From Paralichthys olivaceus (taxonomy: Eukaryota; Chordata; Actinopteri; Pleuronectiformes; Paralichthyidae): a stretch of 64,000 nucleotides of DNA. The stretch spans positions 11,893,501 through 11,957,500 of the forward strand of contig NC_091107.1 in NCBI RefSeq assembly GCF_024713975.1, written 5' to 3'. Shown here one piece after another: positions 10,901-33,711 of the stretch. Position 1 is the stretch's first letter. Each line of letters starts with the position of its first letter. A program made the position numbers and the translations under genes. The notes beneath the pieces were generated by a model. It worked only from the letters and a program-made list of their open reading frames with translations, did no database searches and was not told the origin of the DNA.

Positions 10901-13900
10901 TCTGGGAGACGGTGTGGAGATGAGGCCCCTCGTGCCGATGGACGGGCCCCTGAGGATGAACGGCTGGCTGATCTGTAAGGAGCAGGACGAGATGCTGAAC
11001 CTGGCATTTACCGTGGGCTCCTTCCTGCTCTCAGCCATCACGCTGCCTCTGGGGATCGTCATGGACAAATATGGGCCTCGCAAGCTACGACTGCTGGGCA
11101 GGTAAGAAAAGCAGAAAATGATCCAGAATAACTATGAAGCAATGATTTTCCATTCTGGGAACCAAACTCTGTTCACTTCCCTTGTATTTATTGAAATTCA
11201 ATTTGTCATAAGTAGAGTTTGACACTGTTGTCTATTTCCAGCACATGCTTTGGACTGTCCTGTCTTCTCATTGCTTACGGAGCATACAAACCAAATGGTA
11301 AGTATACCTGACGAGTGCATGTAGACCTATGGCAATGTACAGTAGTTTGGTCTTGGAAGACTCATGACCTGTTTTGTGTCATTTGCAGAACTCTCTGTCC
11401 TTATCTTCATTGCCCTGACTTTCAATGGCTTCGGGGGCATGTGCATGACCTTCACCTCTCTCACAGTAAGTGTGCGCACGTTCTAGCGTGTGCTTTGAAT
11501 TCCCCCTGCTGTAGAGCCTTTGCACCAGCTGCATGGTGTTTGTCCAGATGTATATTCTCTATCTTCATAGGTCTCTTTTCAGTTCGGTGTTAATAGTTTG
11601 TATAATAGTTTTCTGGCTCCCCCGTCCGCTCACCCTCTCCCTCCCCTCTTGTCTGGCATTCCTCCCTGTCTCCTGTTCTGTGTTGTCTGTTTGTTTTTTT
11701 GGCTCCTTACACTGCACTCTGTGTTCCTGAGGACAACTGAGCTCAGCTTTGCAAAGCAGGAAGCAGAGACTGATTGGAAAGAGAGAAAGTAGCACAATGG
11801 TTCATTATCACTGTCCACTGCATTTATTTTTGTGCCTCAGCAAGAACATCATGGAGAGCACGTGCACAAATATTCACTGTTCATATTAGTTACTATTTGG
11901 AAAAAAATGTATTGAAGCACAACTTGCAATTCAGCATCATCCTCAAAAACTGAGACGAGAGGCACCAGAGTAGAGTCAGTGCTAATTTTCTGTTTCACCC
12001 TGTGGAAAGTTCAAGGGAAAAGACAGAAGTATAAATCATAAATCCACATCAGTCCGTTTTCCAAGCATATTTAGTTATTGTTATAGGGAAGTTGGGGAAG
12101 TGATTGGTATTGCATACCCTTAACATTTTTAGCCTCAAGATGGACCTTTACGATAATTGTTGCCTAACTTATGCTAACATGCAGTATCCCATGATTTATA
12201 ATTTCATTGCAGGAATCAGGTACCAATACTATTGTTGCTTGAATGTACAGACAATGGGAAAGTAGAATGGTACTCAGTAGACCACATACCTGCGCCAAGG
12301 CCCAACACTCTCCTTAAATTCAATCCTGGTATAAATTGCAATCATATACAGATATCAGTTCCCTAAATATGCCATAAAAAAATATTGGATCTGTCCCTTT
12401 GTCCGGATCTGTGCCAAAATTAAATGTGTTCTTTCTTTGCCCGAGACTCTTCCAAAAGTTGGTGGAAATATGTTTTTTAGTAAAACTTGGAATAATCCTG
12501 CTGAGAAACAATCAAGTTAAATCAAGCAACAAACAAACCAGTGGACAGGGGAGAAAACTCCTTTGCATAGGTAACTCAGCAGAACGCATACCTCCACCTA
12601 GGCCGAACAGTCCCTTCAAGTTCCACTCCACTCCACAAAACCTGTAACCAAATACACAGGGAGAGAAAAACAACTGAGAATCTGCAGAGTTCACACAGGT
12701 CAGTCCTTCACCATTCCTTTGCATTCTTCCCGTGCCATTCTTCATGCTCCTGTTCCCTCCCGGTGCCATCAGTTCAGCCTACACACAGGAGTCCTGGCCT
12801 GTACCATGGTGATGCTTTTCACAAGAGAGGGGCTCTGCTGCAGTTAATCACCCAATAAAACATTCACTTTCTATACCACCACAGGCTGCATAGTTCATCT
12901 CCTATGTGGCATTAGCTGCATCCACCTAAATCTCTCATTAGTAGCTGCCACTAGCTTTAATGTCAGTGATGTAAAACCGTGGATTTACACAGGAGGCCTC
13001 CAGAGTCTCGGTATAAAATACATGTTTCCCCCTTATGTCCCCTTCCACATCATCACTTTCACACCCTAAAGTCAGTGTTGGTTAATAATTAGACTCCATG
13101 TTGCTCCTTAACTCCTTGATTACGACTCCACCTCAGAACTACAAGCAATCGTTCATTCTGACGCCGGCTCCCTGCTAAAGGTCACATCTCTGCCCCAGGT
13201 TTGTCCTAATGTATCTGTAAAGTTCAAAACCCCCCTGCAGCAGTTATTTTTCATGTACCCTGTGCTGATAAAAGTGTAACGTTCTGTAACGTTCTGTGTA
13301 ACAGTGTCCCTACTCCCTCAGACACATGCACATGCCTCTTCCTCGCACCCCCCTCCCTCTCTTATGTAATTCAATGTGCTTGTTGTTGCTCAGTCTCACG
13401 AAAACAAAACAGCTTGTGAATGCCTTTGTATTTGGGTGTTTTTGTTGCCACCCACTGTCTCCTGCCTGTTTTCATCTCCCTGTTCTCTTTTCCTCAAAAG
13501 CCAGTCAGAGAAAATTAACTCTCGTCTTTGTCTGTCCTCAAAGCATATCCTTATTCCTCGATCGTCACCCCACCTCAGTTGCCCTCGATCACCGATTGTT
13601 TCAGCTGTATAGACAATGTTTCATATCGCTTTTGCTGGTGTGTCCCCCCCATGGCGTCAGGCTCAGAGCAACCAAAGAGCAGCTGAGATCACCAGGATCT
13701 AGACACTAGATGATTTAACCTTTATACTCATATTAACAATGGGAAACTTCCTCCTGACTCATAAAAGCAGAATCAGGTCATGATGATATTATAATCGTAT
13801 TAAAGTCTAAATTCAAGATCTGTCTGTGTCTTCTCTAGCTGCCCAACATGTTCGGGGACCTCCGCTCCACCTTCATCGCTCTTATGATCGGGTCTTATGC

Positions 13901-16900
13901 ATCTTCAGCCGTCACATTCCCTGGTGTCAAGGTAACAAGCTCTGAAGCACACATCCACACGCCTGCGCTGACATTATATATGTTAGCAGTTTTTTTTTAT
14001 AGCTCCTATGAGTGTTATTCAGTCTTTTACAACATAATGTAAAAACATAATAACATAAGCTGCCATAACTCTTCTTAAATGCGGATCACAACTGCAACCA
14101 CATGTTGTCTAACATGTTAACTGAGTGATCCTGCAACATCAGAAGACATTGTGCCTCCTTGTGGTACTATAAAATCATCCTCAATTTGTATTACCACCAC
14201 TGAGAAAACGATCTTTCCCAGAGAACATTACGTATGTAGCCACTTATTGAACATTATTGGGCTGTAACCGTGTGCAATGAAGGACATATGACACCAGAAG
14301 CAGATTTAAAATATCGAAACACTGGATTTCTTATATATGTTGTCTTTTCTGTTGTTTTTTACATGTATTTGCCATGTTGTGATGTGTGCAGGTGATCTAT
14401 GACATGGGCATATCTTTCATCTCTATTCTGGTGGTGTGGGCTGCCTGTGCTGGAGTGGTCTTCCTGAACTGTTTCTTCAACTGGCCACTGGAACCATTCC
14501 CAGGACCAGAGGACATGGACTACACGTTAGTGCCATAGATCAATTAAACAGTCTATAGTGTTACTCTGAGTTGATATTCTCATTCTCATTAGCTTTTCCT
14601 GCAGTTCAAGATGTAATTATGTAATATGCTGGGGGGAAGTGCTGTGTACTATGCTCTAGGTTAAAGTCTATCTGCACACTCATCAACTGAACCTGCCTAT
14701 TGAGCAGAAGACTTGATGACAGTCTACTGACTCACATTAAGACTCATCACAATTTTCTATTCATGATATTTACTCCATCTTTTCTATTCCTCCATCACCC
14801 CCTCCCCTCTTATCTCATCTGCCCCCCCCCCCAGTGTGAAGATCAAGTTTAGCTGGCTGGGCTTTGACCACAAAATCACAGGGAAGCAGTTTTACCGGCA
14901 GGTGACAACGGTGGGCCGCCGTCTCAGCGTGGGCAACAGCCTGAAGCAGAAGGAGCTCGCCACCAAGGACGGCCACAAGCTCTGCCTGTCCACCATGGAC
15001 CTGGAGATGGATTGCAAGCCACAAGAAGAGTGTAAGGGAGCAGAAGTTGAAGTGACAATCGTAGTGAGAGTAGATCCGGTGCACATCATTGACTTGTTTA
15101 TCTTCTCTGCAGCCCAGTCATTCCTGAAAAGCATCATCAGCCCGATCTTCCTGCTCAGCGCTTTGACCATGTCCGTCACGCAGCTTCGTCTCTTGTTCTA
15201 CATGGGGGCCATGAACAGCGTCCTGGAGTCTCTCAGCGACGGAGACCTCAACACAGGTCTGATTGGTGCTTTGTTTATGACACAGGCTGCTCAGTGATAT
15301 ATTTGATTGACAAGATTTCAATGCCGCAGGACTTACTTGGTTTTCATTGACTTTTCAGTGGAGAGAATGGAAGTTGGTAAGACTATTGTTGTATTAGTAG
15401 TTTAAACTTTTAACTTTTAGCTGACATCTACTAGAACTAGAATGTTACTTCGTAGAGCACATAAACCTCCACCCAGGCCCAACAATCTACTTAAAGCTGC
15501 ACTAAGTTTCACACACTCGTAGATATCAGTTCCCTGAATGCATCTGATATTTTTTCATGAACATCAATGATATTCCTATCTTCTTATATCCCTAGAGAAA
15601 CAGTAAAAATGTACAACGGCAAATAAAGGCCCTATCTTGCAGTGTTTAAAATGTTATTTGGATCCATACCAAAATTTAATGGGTTCACTCCTGACCCATA
15701 CCACATCCTTCCACCAAGTTTCATGGTAATCCATTTATTCGATTTTACGTAGTCTTGCTTACAATCACTCAAAAAAACAAACGGACAGGGGTGGAAACAG
15801 AACCTTCTTGGCCGAGGTTATTCTAGTCATGTCCAGGCCTGTCATTGCAATCTAATACTCCTCTACCGTGACTTCCTGTCACAGCTTTAGTGTTTCATCA
15901 TTTGACCTTGGCTCTTGTCCATAACACAGTCTTTCAGCTGTTATTCAGCTTTAACCTGAAGTCACCAGGTATCATTTGCTGTACTCATTAACTAACTTTG
16001 CCCCTCAGCACCTGCAGAGATTACACATCATATGAGCAGTTTCACATGGCTCATTTATCATTAGTCCCCCCAGACCATAAATCCACCTAGTAATGACCTT
16101 GTATTAACTTTTGGCTTCTCCGTATCCAACTCTTTCACTAAGTATTATGGCTCCAGCAGTTATAACAAGACTAATAATTAACAATGACATAATTTCCATT
16201 AACCAGGGTAGAAAACAGTCCCTCCTTCTAATCTTAACCTCATTTTTTTCCCATTTATTTTCAATTTTAATCGTTTTCATCCTTTTCCCCTCTCTCCCTC
16301 AGTGAGTCTCTACTCCTCCATCTTTGGCGTGCTGCAGCTGCTCTGTCTGATGACCACGCCTGTGATTGGTCAGATCATGGACTGGAAACTGAAGGACTGC
16401 AGCGATGGAGCGGAGGAACAGGAACCCTGCAGCAAGTGAGTCAAAACCACTAAACACCCACGATGGAGGATAAACCCCCAAACCCCCTGTGTGTCTGAAC
16501 CCCTTTTCATTTATATAACCAGACATTAATATTGACAGTATTTGTCAGCGTAGTGAAGGAGGAATAGAACCTAGAAGCTATCCTGTATTGTGAAATAAAG
16601 TTGTGGTATCAATGTCTGATTGTCTGACCTCTTCTCTGTCACAAGGGACGAGCCAAAGAAAAAGCGTAGAGACAAAAAGACCCAGAAGGTGACCAATGCC
16701 CTGCGAGCATTCCTCCTCACGAACATCCTGTTGGTAGGATTTGGGATCACATGCCTGGTGCCCAATCTCCCCCTGCAGGTGAGTGGTCCACTTCTGCCAC
16801 ACACAGGCCATCGAGTACTTCAGGAATACAGCTGCCTTACTAACAGTGTTATCACTGTCTCTTTGTAAAGACATTACTAATTAACCTCAGGCTGTTGGCA

Positions 16901-17809
16901 GCAGAAACACACAGTTATGTAAAAGTTAACCTGGTTAACATCTTCACTGTGTGTCAATAACAATGTCTTTGAAATCAGCATTAAGTGTCTTAATTGCCCG
17001 CTGGTGGCTGACAGAAGCACAGGTCTGGTTAGCTGTTCCCCTTTGTTACCAGTCTTTATGCTAAGCTAATCTAACCATCTCCAGCTTCATTTTTAATGGA
17101 CAAAGTTATATCCATGTTTTTATTTTATTCTCACACAGTCAAAAAGCACATTTTGCAAACATGTTGAACATTTCCTTTAGGGGCTTGAACACTTATAAAC
17201 CAATTGACTGCATTATACTGAAGTGATAATACATGTATTGTATTTATCTTATCTTCCATCTCAGATCGTGTCATTTGTCCTTCACACTGTGGTGAGAGGA
17301 TTCATTCACTCTGCTGTCGGTGGCCTCTATGCCGCTGTGTAAGTCTCTCACACACATGTGTCACCATAATCATCATCATGATCTTCTGCAGTATGACTCT
17401 TCAAACTGAGGCACTAAATCTACCTGTCCTCTCTCTCCAGGTATCCATCCTCTCAGTTCGGCAGTCTAACAGGCATGCAGTCTCTGGTCAGCGCTGTGTT
17501 TGCTCTGCTGCAGCAGCCACTGTTTCTGGCTATGATGGGACCCCTGCAGGGAGACCCTCTCTGGGTACGAATATGCGTGCACTCAAACAGACTCTGTGCC
17601 TGAATTAAAACCCTTTAGCACATTCTAACTTTGGTGTTTTCCTCCAGGTCAACATTGGACTCCTTGTCCTCAGTATGCTGGGCTTCTTGCTGCCGCTCTA
17701 CCTGATCTACTACAGATGGACACTCAACAGACAGCAACAGCAGAAGGAGGAGAAAGCCAAGATCTTCATCAAAATAAATGGCTCCGACATCCCAGAGGCC
17801 TACGTCTAG
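7910..17809 (+). CDS. slc43a2: Large neutral amino acid transporter LAT4 (solute carrier family 43 member 2)
   Basis: Coding exons: 7910-8069, 10807-11101, 11242-11297, 11389-11465, 13839-13931, 14392-14525, 14835-15031, 15113-15256, 16303-16435, 16646-16778, 17265-17338, 17441-17564, 17648-17809 (TAG); 593 aa against 569 in human. The protein is a Na+-independent, facilitated carrier of branched-chain amino acids, phenylalanine and methionine in the plasma membrane, with twelve predicted helices. The match to human LAT4 is nearly continuous: MAPTLATA start, [20 protein letters not shown] in helix 1, [67 protein letters not shown] and the C-terminal KINGSD. The loop after helix 1 is longer than in mammals, acidic, and has two N-glycosylation sequons (NSS, NLS). 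A Lys/Arg-rich loop ([11 protein letters not shown]) precedes helix 7. A short intron (15032-15112) is stop-free and in frame. The start ATG follows a noncoding stretch of its exon that begins at 7769. Confidence 0.95.
12262..12640 (+). mobile_element. Interspersed 'ctagaatg' repeat, copy A, in slc43a2 intron
   Basis: It shares blocks with three other places in the window: a start like TAGAATGGTACTC, GCCAAGGCCCAACA, GATATCAGTTCCCTAAATAT, GTCCGGATCTGTGCCAAAAT and a purine-rich GACAGGGGAGAAAAC end. A second partial start (ACGCATACCTCCACCTAGGCC) follows at about 12585, so two pieces may be joined. Confidence 0.7.
15032..15112 (+). other. slc43a2: slc43a2 81-nt intron that is open in frame (possible retained intron)
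   Basis: The donor AAGAGT|gtaagg and acceptor ttctctgcag|CCCAG are good, and human LAT4 lacks the encoded residues, so it is normally an intron. It is 81 nt, a multiple of three, with no stop codon. Retention would add 27 hydrophobic residues (including [15 protein letters not shown]) to the cytoplasmic loop before the next helix. Confidence 0.6.
15436..15829 (+). mobile_element. Interspersed 'ctagaatg' repeat, copy B, in slc43a2 intron
   Basis: This is the most complete copy. It starts ACTAGAATGTTAC and ends GGTTATTCTAGT, which are imperfect inverted ends of each other. Its internal blocks (CAGGCCCAACAATCTACTTAAA, GATATCAGTTCCCTGAATG, CGGACAGGGGTGGAAACAGA) match copies A, C and D. Confidence 0.72.
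16985..17175. repeat. Fragment of a common teleost interspersed repeat in slc43a2 intron (putative)
   Basis: The motifs ccgctggtggctgaca, ttatgctaagctaatctaac and tccatgtttttattttattc resemble a repeat I recall from many fish introns. No second copy is in the window, so this rests on memory. Confidence 0.4.
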
Positions 17810-19057
17810 AGGAAAGCACGGGGCGCGAGAGACGGAGAACAGTGGCAATCCACTGATACATTCACACATACACATGTAAAAGGACAACTGAAATCTTAAA
17901 CGTCACATTTATCCATCAATCACACACGAGCAAACAAAATTGCCACCTCCATTTTCCCAAAATCCCACCAAGATGAACTTAGGCTGTTGTTGCCATGGAA
18001 ACGAGTTCATTGGAACAGTGTTGCTGAGGAGAAAAGTGAAACGTGTAGAGGGAAAAAGAAGAAGAAGAGAGAGGAAAAGACTGTGAAAGGAAAGAGGCGT
18101 CAGCTCTCTGCATTCCCCCCAAAATCCTCTGACTTCTCTCTTTTATACCCTCCTCTCTCAGCAGCACGTCGGTGCAGCTCAGCTTCACATAAGACTGCTT
18201 TTATTTTCACTGTACGAAGGAAAAGAAAGCTTGTGTCGCCCACAATTTTCTACTTTTGAAATGCCAGCGTCATTTATGTGTGATTCCATTGTTGTATGAA
18301 TTCTGTTTTCTTTCCTGATTGTGAGTCCCAAAAACATGGTGCTATCTGGACAGATGCCGGAAGGTTAAGTGTGGTGTAATAGGCATTGATGAGTGACAGG
18401 GAGGAGAGTCGAGCCTTATTGCTGATGAACGAGAAGAGAGGACTTTATTAAGATTAATTATGGGGCTTTTTTAATTACAAGGCTAAAATCTTATTATTCA
18501 GTAAAAATTATACTGTCAGTGTTTTACGTGGCTGTATTCCGTAAGAACAAACTCTGGTAAGTTTGCTAAAAGCAAAATGTTTAGATTATTTATTTTGTTT
18601 CTTTTGTTTCTTTTTATACCTTAAGTTTATCAGATGTTTCTTTTTAGATATAGCCTCATATAAAAGATGAGATTTATTGTTCAGTAGCAGAATGCTCTGT
18701 TGAACGTTGACATATCAGTGAAAATATATCATAATACAACTTCTTGTGCACATACGTGCATCCATGAAACCATCATTATCCAGAGGCCTTAGCGTAAAGT
18801 GAGTATTTCATTCTTTCTGTCTACTGTAAGAGAAATGCAGCACTTTATTCCTTGTGAACACACCAGCTCATTTCAGCACTTCTCTCCTGATAGATAGAGT
18901 CTCACTTTTACACATATTTATTTTATCTTACACTCATTTTTTCTTTCCATCATCAACCTCATAAAGTACCGTATTTTAATGAGGCCAGGCTGCCAACTAC
19001 AAACATGTCATATACTGTGTTGTTTGTATCAAGCTCTTGTCTTCTATCATTGAACAT

Positions 19058-19063
19058 AATAAA
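19058..19063 (+). other. slc43a2: Polyadenylation signal of slc43a2
   Basis: AATAAA, 1.25 kb after the stop codon, is followed by a T/GT-rich stretch (gatgtttgttgtattctagg). This is consistent with the 3' UTR end; the UTR itself (17810 to about 19080) shows no repeats. Confidence 0.65.
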
Positions 19064-19345
19064 GAGATGTTTGTTGTATTCTAGGTTAATTTGGAATCAT
19101 TCTTGGGGGTTAATAAAAATGTGTTGATCTCTTTAAATGTTTGCTCCTGTTCCTCACTACTCACCAGGCTACACTATATTTCTGTGTGTAACTATATCTA
19201 TGTGATTCTTATCTGAAGCTCTGGGTATTTAACACTTCTGAGAGGTGGCATTATAACAGAGATTACATCTCAATACATTACTTAATGATGAGAAACAACC
19301 TGCTCACAAAGTGGATATCTGTATTCAGGTTGGTTCAACTCCTTG

Positions 19346-19820
19346 TGACACCTGTTACATATGAAAACATGCATGTTATATAGATATTATTACCTCAGGC
19401 TTTCATATGAAATTCAGTTTTGGGGGGAAAACAATTTGAGTTTCTGTCTCTGTTTGAAGTTTTTGTTTAGGTATTAAAAACTCTGTATAATTTCAGAAAG
19501 GTTAAAGAAACATACATATTTTTTGTTTTAGGTCAGCCTGCAACCAACCAGCAGAGGTCAGTATTAAAGACCTGTGGTTGAGGGCCTCAACATGCTCCAC
19601 ACCAGATAAGGGTCAATCATGGTGCTTTGGGCCTAATTGCAACATCATTTTAGTTATATTTTACTGAAACATCAGGATTTTTAAAATACACTGACAAATA
19701 AGTCAAACTAATTTCCCAAACATTTGTAACAAACCTGCAAAATGTAGAGACATCTTAACTGAGACTAGTGTATCCAGCATGTTCTGTATAACATGCATGT
19801 TTCATATGTAACAGGTGTCA
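19346..19820. mobile_element. 475-bp element with about 35-bp terminal inverted repeats
   Basis: The left end TGACACCTGTTACATATGAA continues as AACATGCATGTTATA. The right end reads TATAACATGCATGTTTCATA and then TGTAACAGGTGTCA, its near-perfect reverse complement with one base of length difference. The interior (about 400 bp) has no open frame. No clear target-site duplication was seen, so the class is unknown. It looks like a non-autonomous DNA transposon just behind slc43a2. Confidence 0.7.
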
Positions 19821-19872
19821 TATCAACAGTGTTGCTGATGGTGACAGATGTTTTAACACCAGATGTTACTCA

Positions 19873-19912
19873 TGTACCACAGTGTTTGTTCTGCACCAAA
19901 CACTGTGGTACA
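19873..19912. repeat. Perfect 16-bp inverted repeat with 8-nt loop
   Basis: TGTACCACAGTGTTTG, then TTCTGCAC, then CAAACACTGTGGTACA. The arms are exact reverse complements. It may be a palindromic transposon remnant or a structured RNA; I cannot choose between these from sequence. Confidence 0.85.
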
Positions 19913-20379
19913 TAAGCCTCCCATACACATCCATTATGAAATCGCAAATTTATATTATTACATGATTACTTAGCCAATACTAGATTATTTCCACTCTACT
20001 TTGACTTATTTTAATCAAATAAAGATATTTTTTTACCGTAGTTTAAATAGATAGATGGATGGATTGGCCATTACCCCTTTCCTTTCAGAAGTCTTTTTAA
20101 AAAAAAATCTTTTTTATTTTATTTATTCAATGATGTGTGACTTTGCTCAAAGCCATAGAGCTAACAGTAACCGAGGAATGACTTAAATGTGGAACTTGTG
20201 TAAATTGTGGGCCCCTAGATCTGCCACTGCTGAGTGGTGATGTAAAAAGTGACGTGCAAACATAAACTCGAAATGTATTTTAGTTTTATTCCTACTCTAT
20301 TTTTGTCCCTTGTTCTTTTGGAATGGGTTATAAAATTAGAAGAACTGGGCAGATTTTCCTTGACAATGTTAATTCTTGG

Positions 20380-20410
20380 ATAGATAGACAGATAGATAGA
20401 TAAACAGATG

Positions 20411-20476
<66 letters not shown>
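20380..20476. repeat. (GATA)n microsatellite
   Basis: About 95 bases of GATA units with a few changes near its left end (acagatagatagataaacagatg). Confidence 0.95.
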
Positions 20477-20477
<1 letters not shown>

Positions 20478-20479
20478 TG

Positions 20480-21060
20480 GTGGAGGCTGTACAGAGCTGA
20501 GGAGACAGGGGGATGATGATAAGCGCTTGTTGGCAGACGGATACAGATGCGCTATAAATACAGCAGCAGTGCGCTGTTACGTAATTTTAGCCAAACACGC
20601 ACGCACACGCAATCACATCCTGCGATCCTCGGGACGTGGGACTGGATTAGGGACCTGTGATGCCATCAGCATCACGCGCCAGCACCATTTCCACAGGGTC
20701 GAGGGTGGTGGAGCAAAGTGTGGCCATGCAAGGGACCACCAGGGGTCCTGGGGAGAAAAGTACAGGTATACATGTATGATGATGTGGGCTCAAGCTTTTC
20801 GTCACAGTGGTTTTAATGTAAAACAAATGAGGTCATGTCAGTCAGTCATCAGTGTGGACATGAGTGGGTTTGACGGATTTTTTTGGATGCAGATAATCAC
20901 ATCCGTTGCGGAGACTTTGCTTAAAGGGCTTTGCAGAGCTGACGCACCGTGCGTCCATCGCTGGTGGTCCCCGTGTCATGCCCATATATATACTCTGACG
21001 GTGAGTAACCACGTTTCTACGTCACTGTCACTGCGATGACGCGGAGGGTGTAGCACACTC
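20480..21060 (+). other. Stop-poor, CpG-containing stretch upstream of pitpna, function unclear
   Basis: An open frame of 170 codons (20527-21039) lies here, but its translation has no recognisable domain and no family resemblance that I know. Composition is richer in GC and CpG than the flanks. It could be a distal pitpna promoter or enhancer, or a chance ORF; I do not annotate a protein. Confidence 0.3.
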
Positions 21061-21910
21061 ACAAGAACGAGGGTGCAGATAAACTCATTGGTCCTGCACC
21101 ACATCAGAGCTGTGCAGGACCCTGTTACTTAAGTTTATCTAGACTACATGTATTTAGTGTGAGTTGTTGTGGGCTTTGTGGTATGAATTTACATTATCTT
21201 GATATTATATGATCACTCATATAATTTATTAATAATGTGGCTTCTGCAAAGTGTCTCCTCTCCCTGTTCCCTGGTAAATAATCTGCAGAATGTCTGAAGG
21301 AGCCAATGTGAGAACACAACAGGAGATGCCGCCATTGCCCATGTGCTGTGTGTGTCTGCTTAAATTGTGGCCCCTTTATGGCTCAGATATTAATATAAAT
21401 GTTTTATTGCCAACTTGAACTTGAAATGTATTGTTGTCTTGTCTTCTATTTTCATTTGTAACCAATTCATATTTAGTTGATTGTCAGTATCCAATAAACG
21501 GCTCCAACATTATTTGTCTATTTAATGTTAATTCTTACTAAAGGGTTTAGCCTCAGTGTACGTTTATTTATAGTGCATTTAAAAAACTGAATGGATCAGC
21601 TCGGTCGTCTGAGCTGTGTGGACCCACCGGGCACTCACCCCTGCGGAACCATCCTTTTGTGGGTGTGCTCTGCGCCTCACAGGCCTCGGTGGCTCTGCGC
21701 GCAACAGCAACGCATCGCCGCGGCTCCGATCAGGAAGTGGATGTGAAGAAAATAAGCGACTGTGGAGGTAGGATGACATAGAGGGGGAGAGGTGTAAGAG
21801 AAGCGAGCGGAAAGAAAGAAGAGACCATCGGAGGGAGGGATCGACCCTGTTTCTGGACCTGCACTGAGCTGCTGCCCTCTGGGATATATATTCCACTGCG
21901 CCGCCAAAAA

Positions 21911-33711
<11,801 letters not shown>

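Noticed and set aside
13326-13709. 127-codon frame in slc43a2 intron
   Set aside because: Ser/Leu/Pro/Cys-rich translation with no known domain; sits between exons 11389-11465 and 13839-13931, which join in phase without it.
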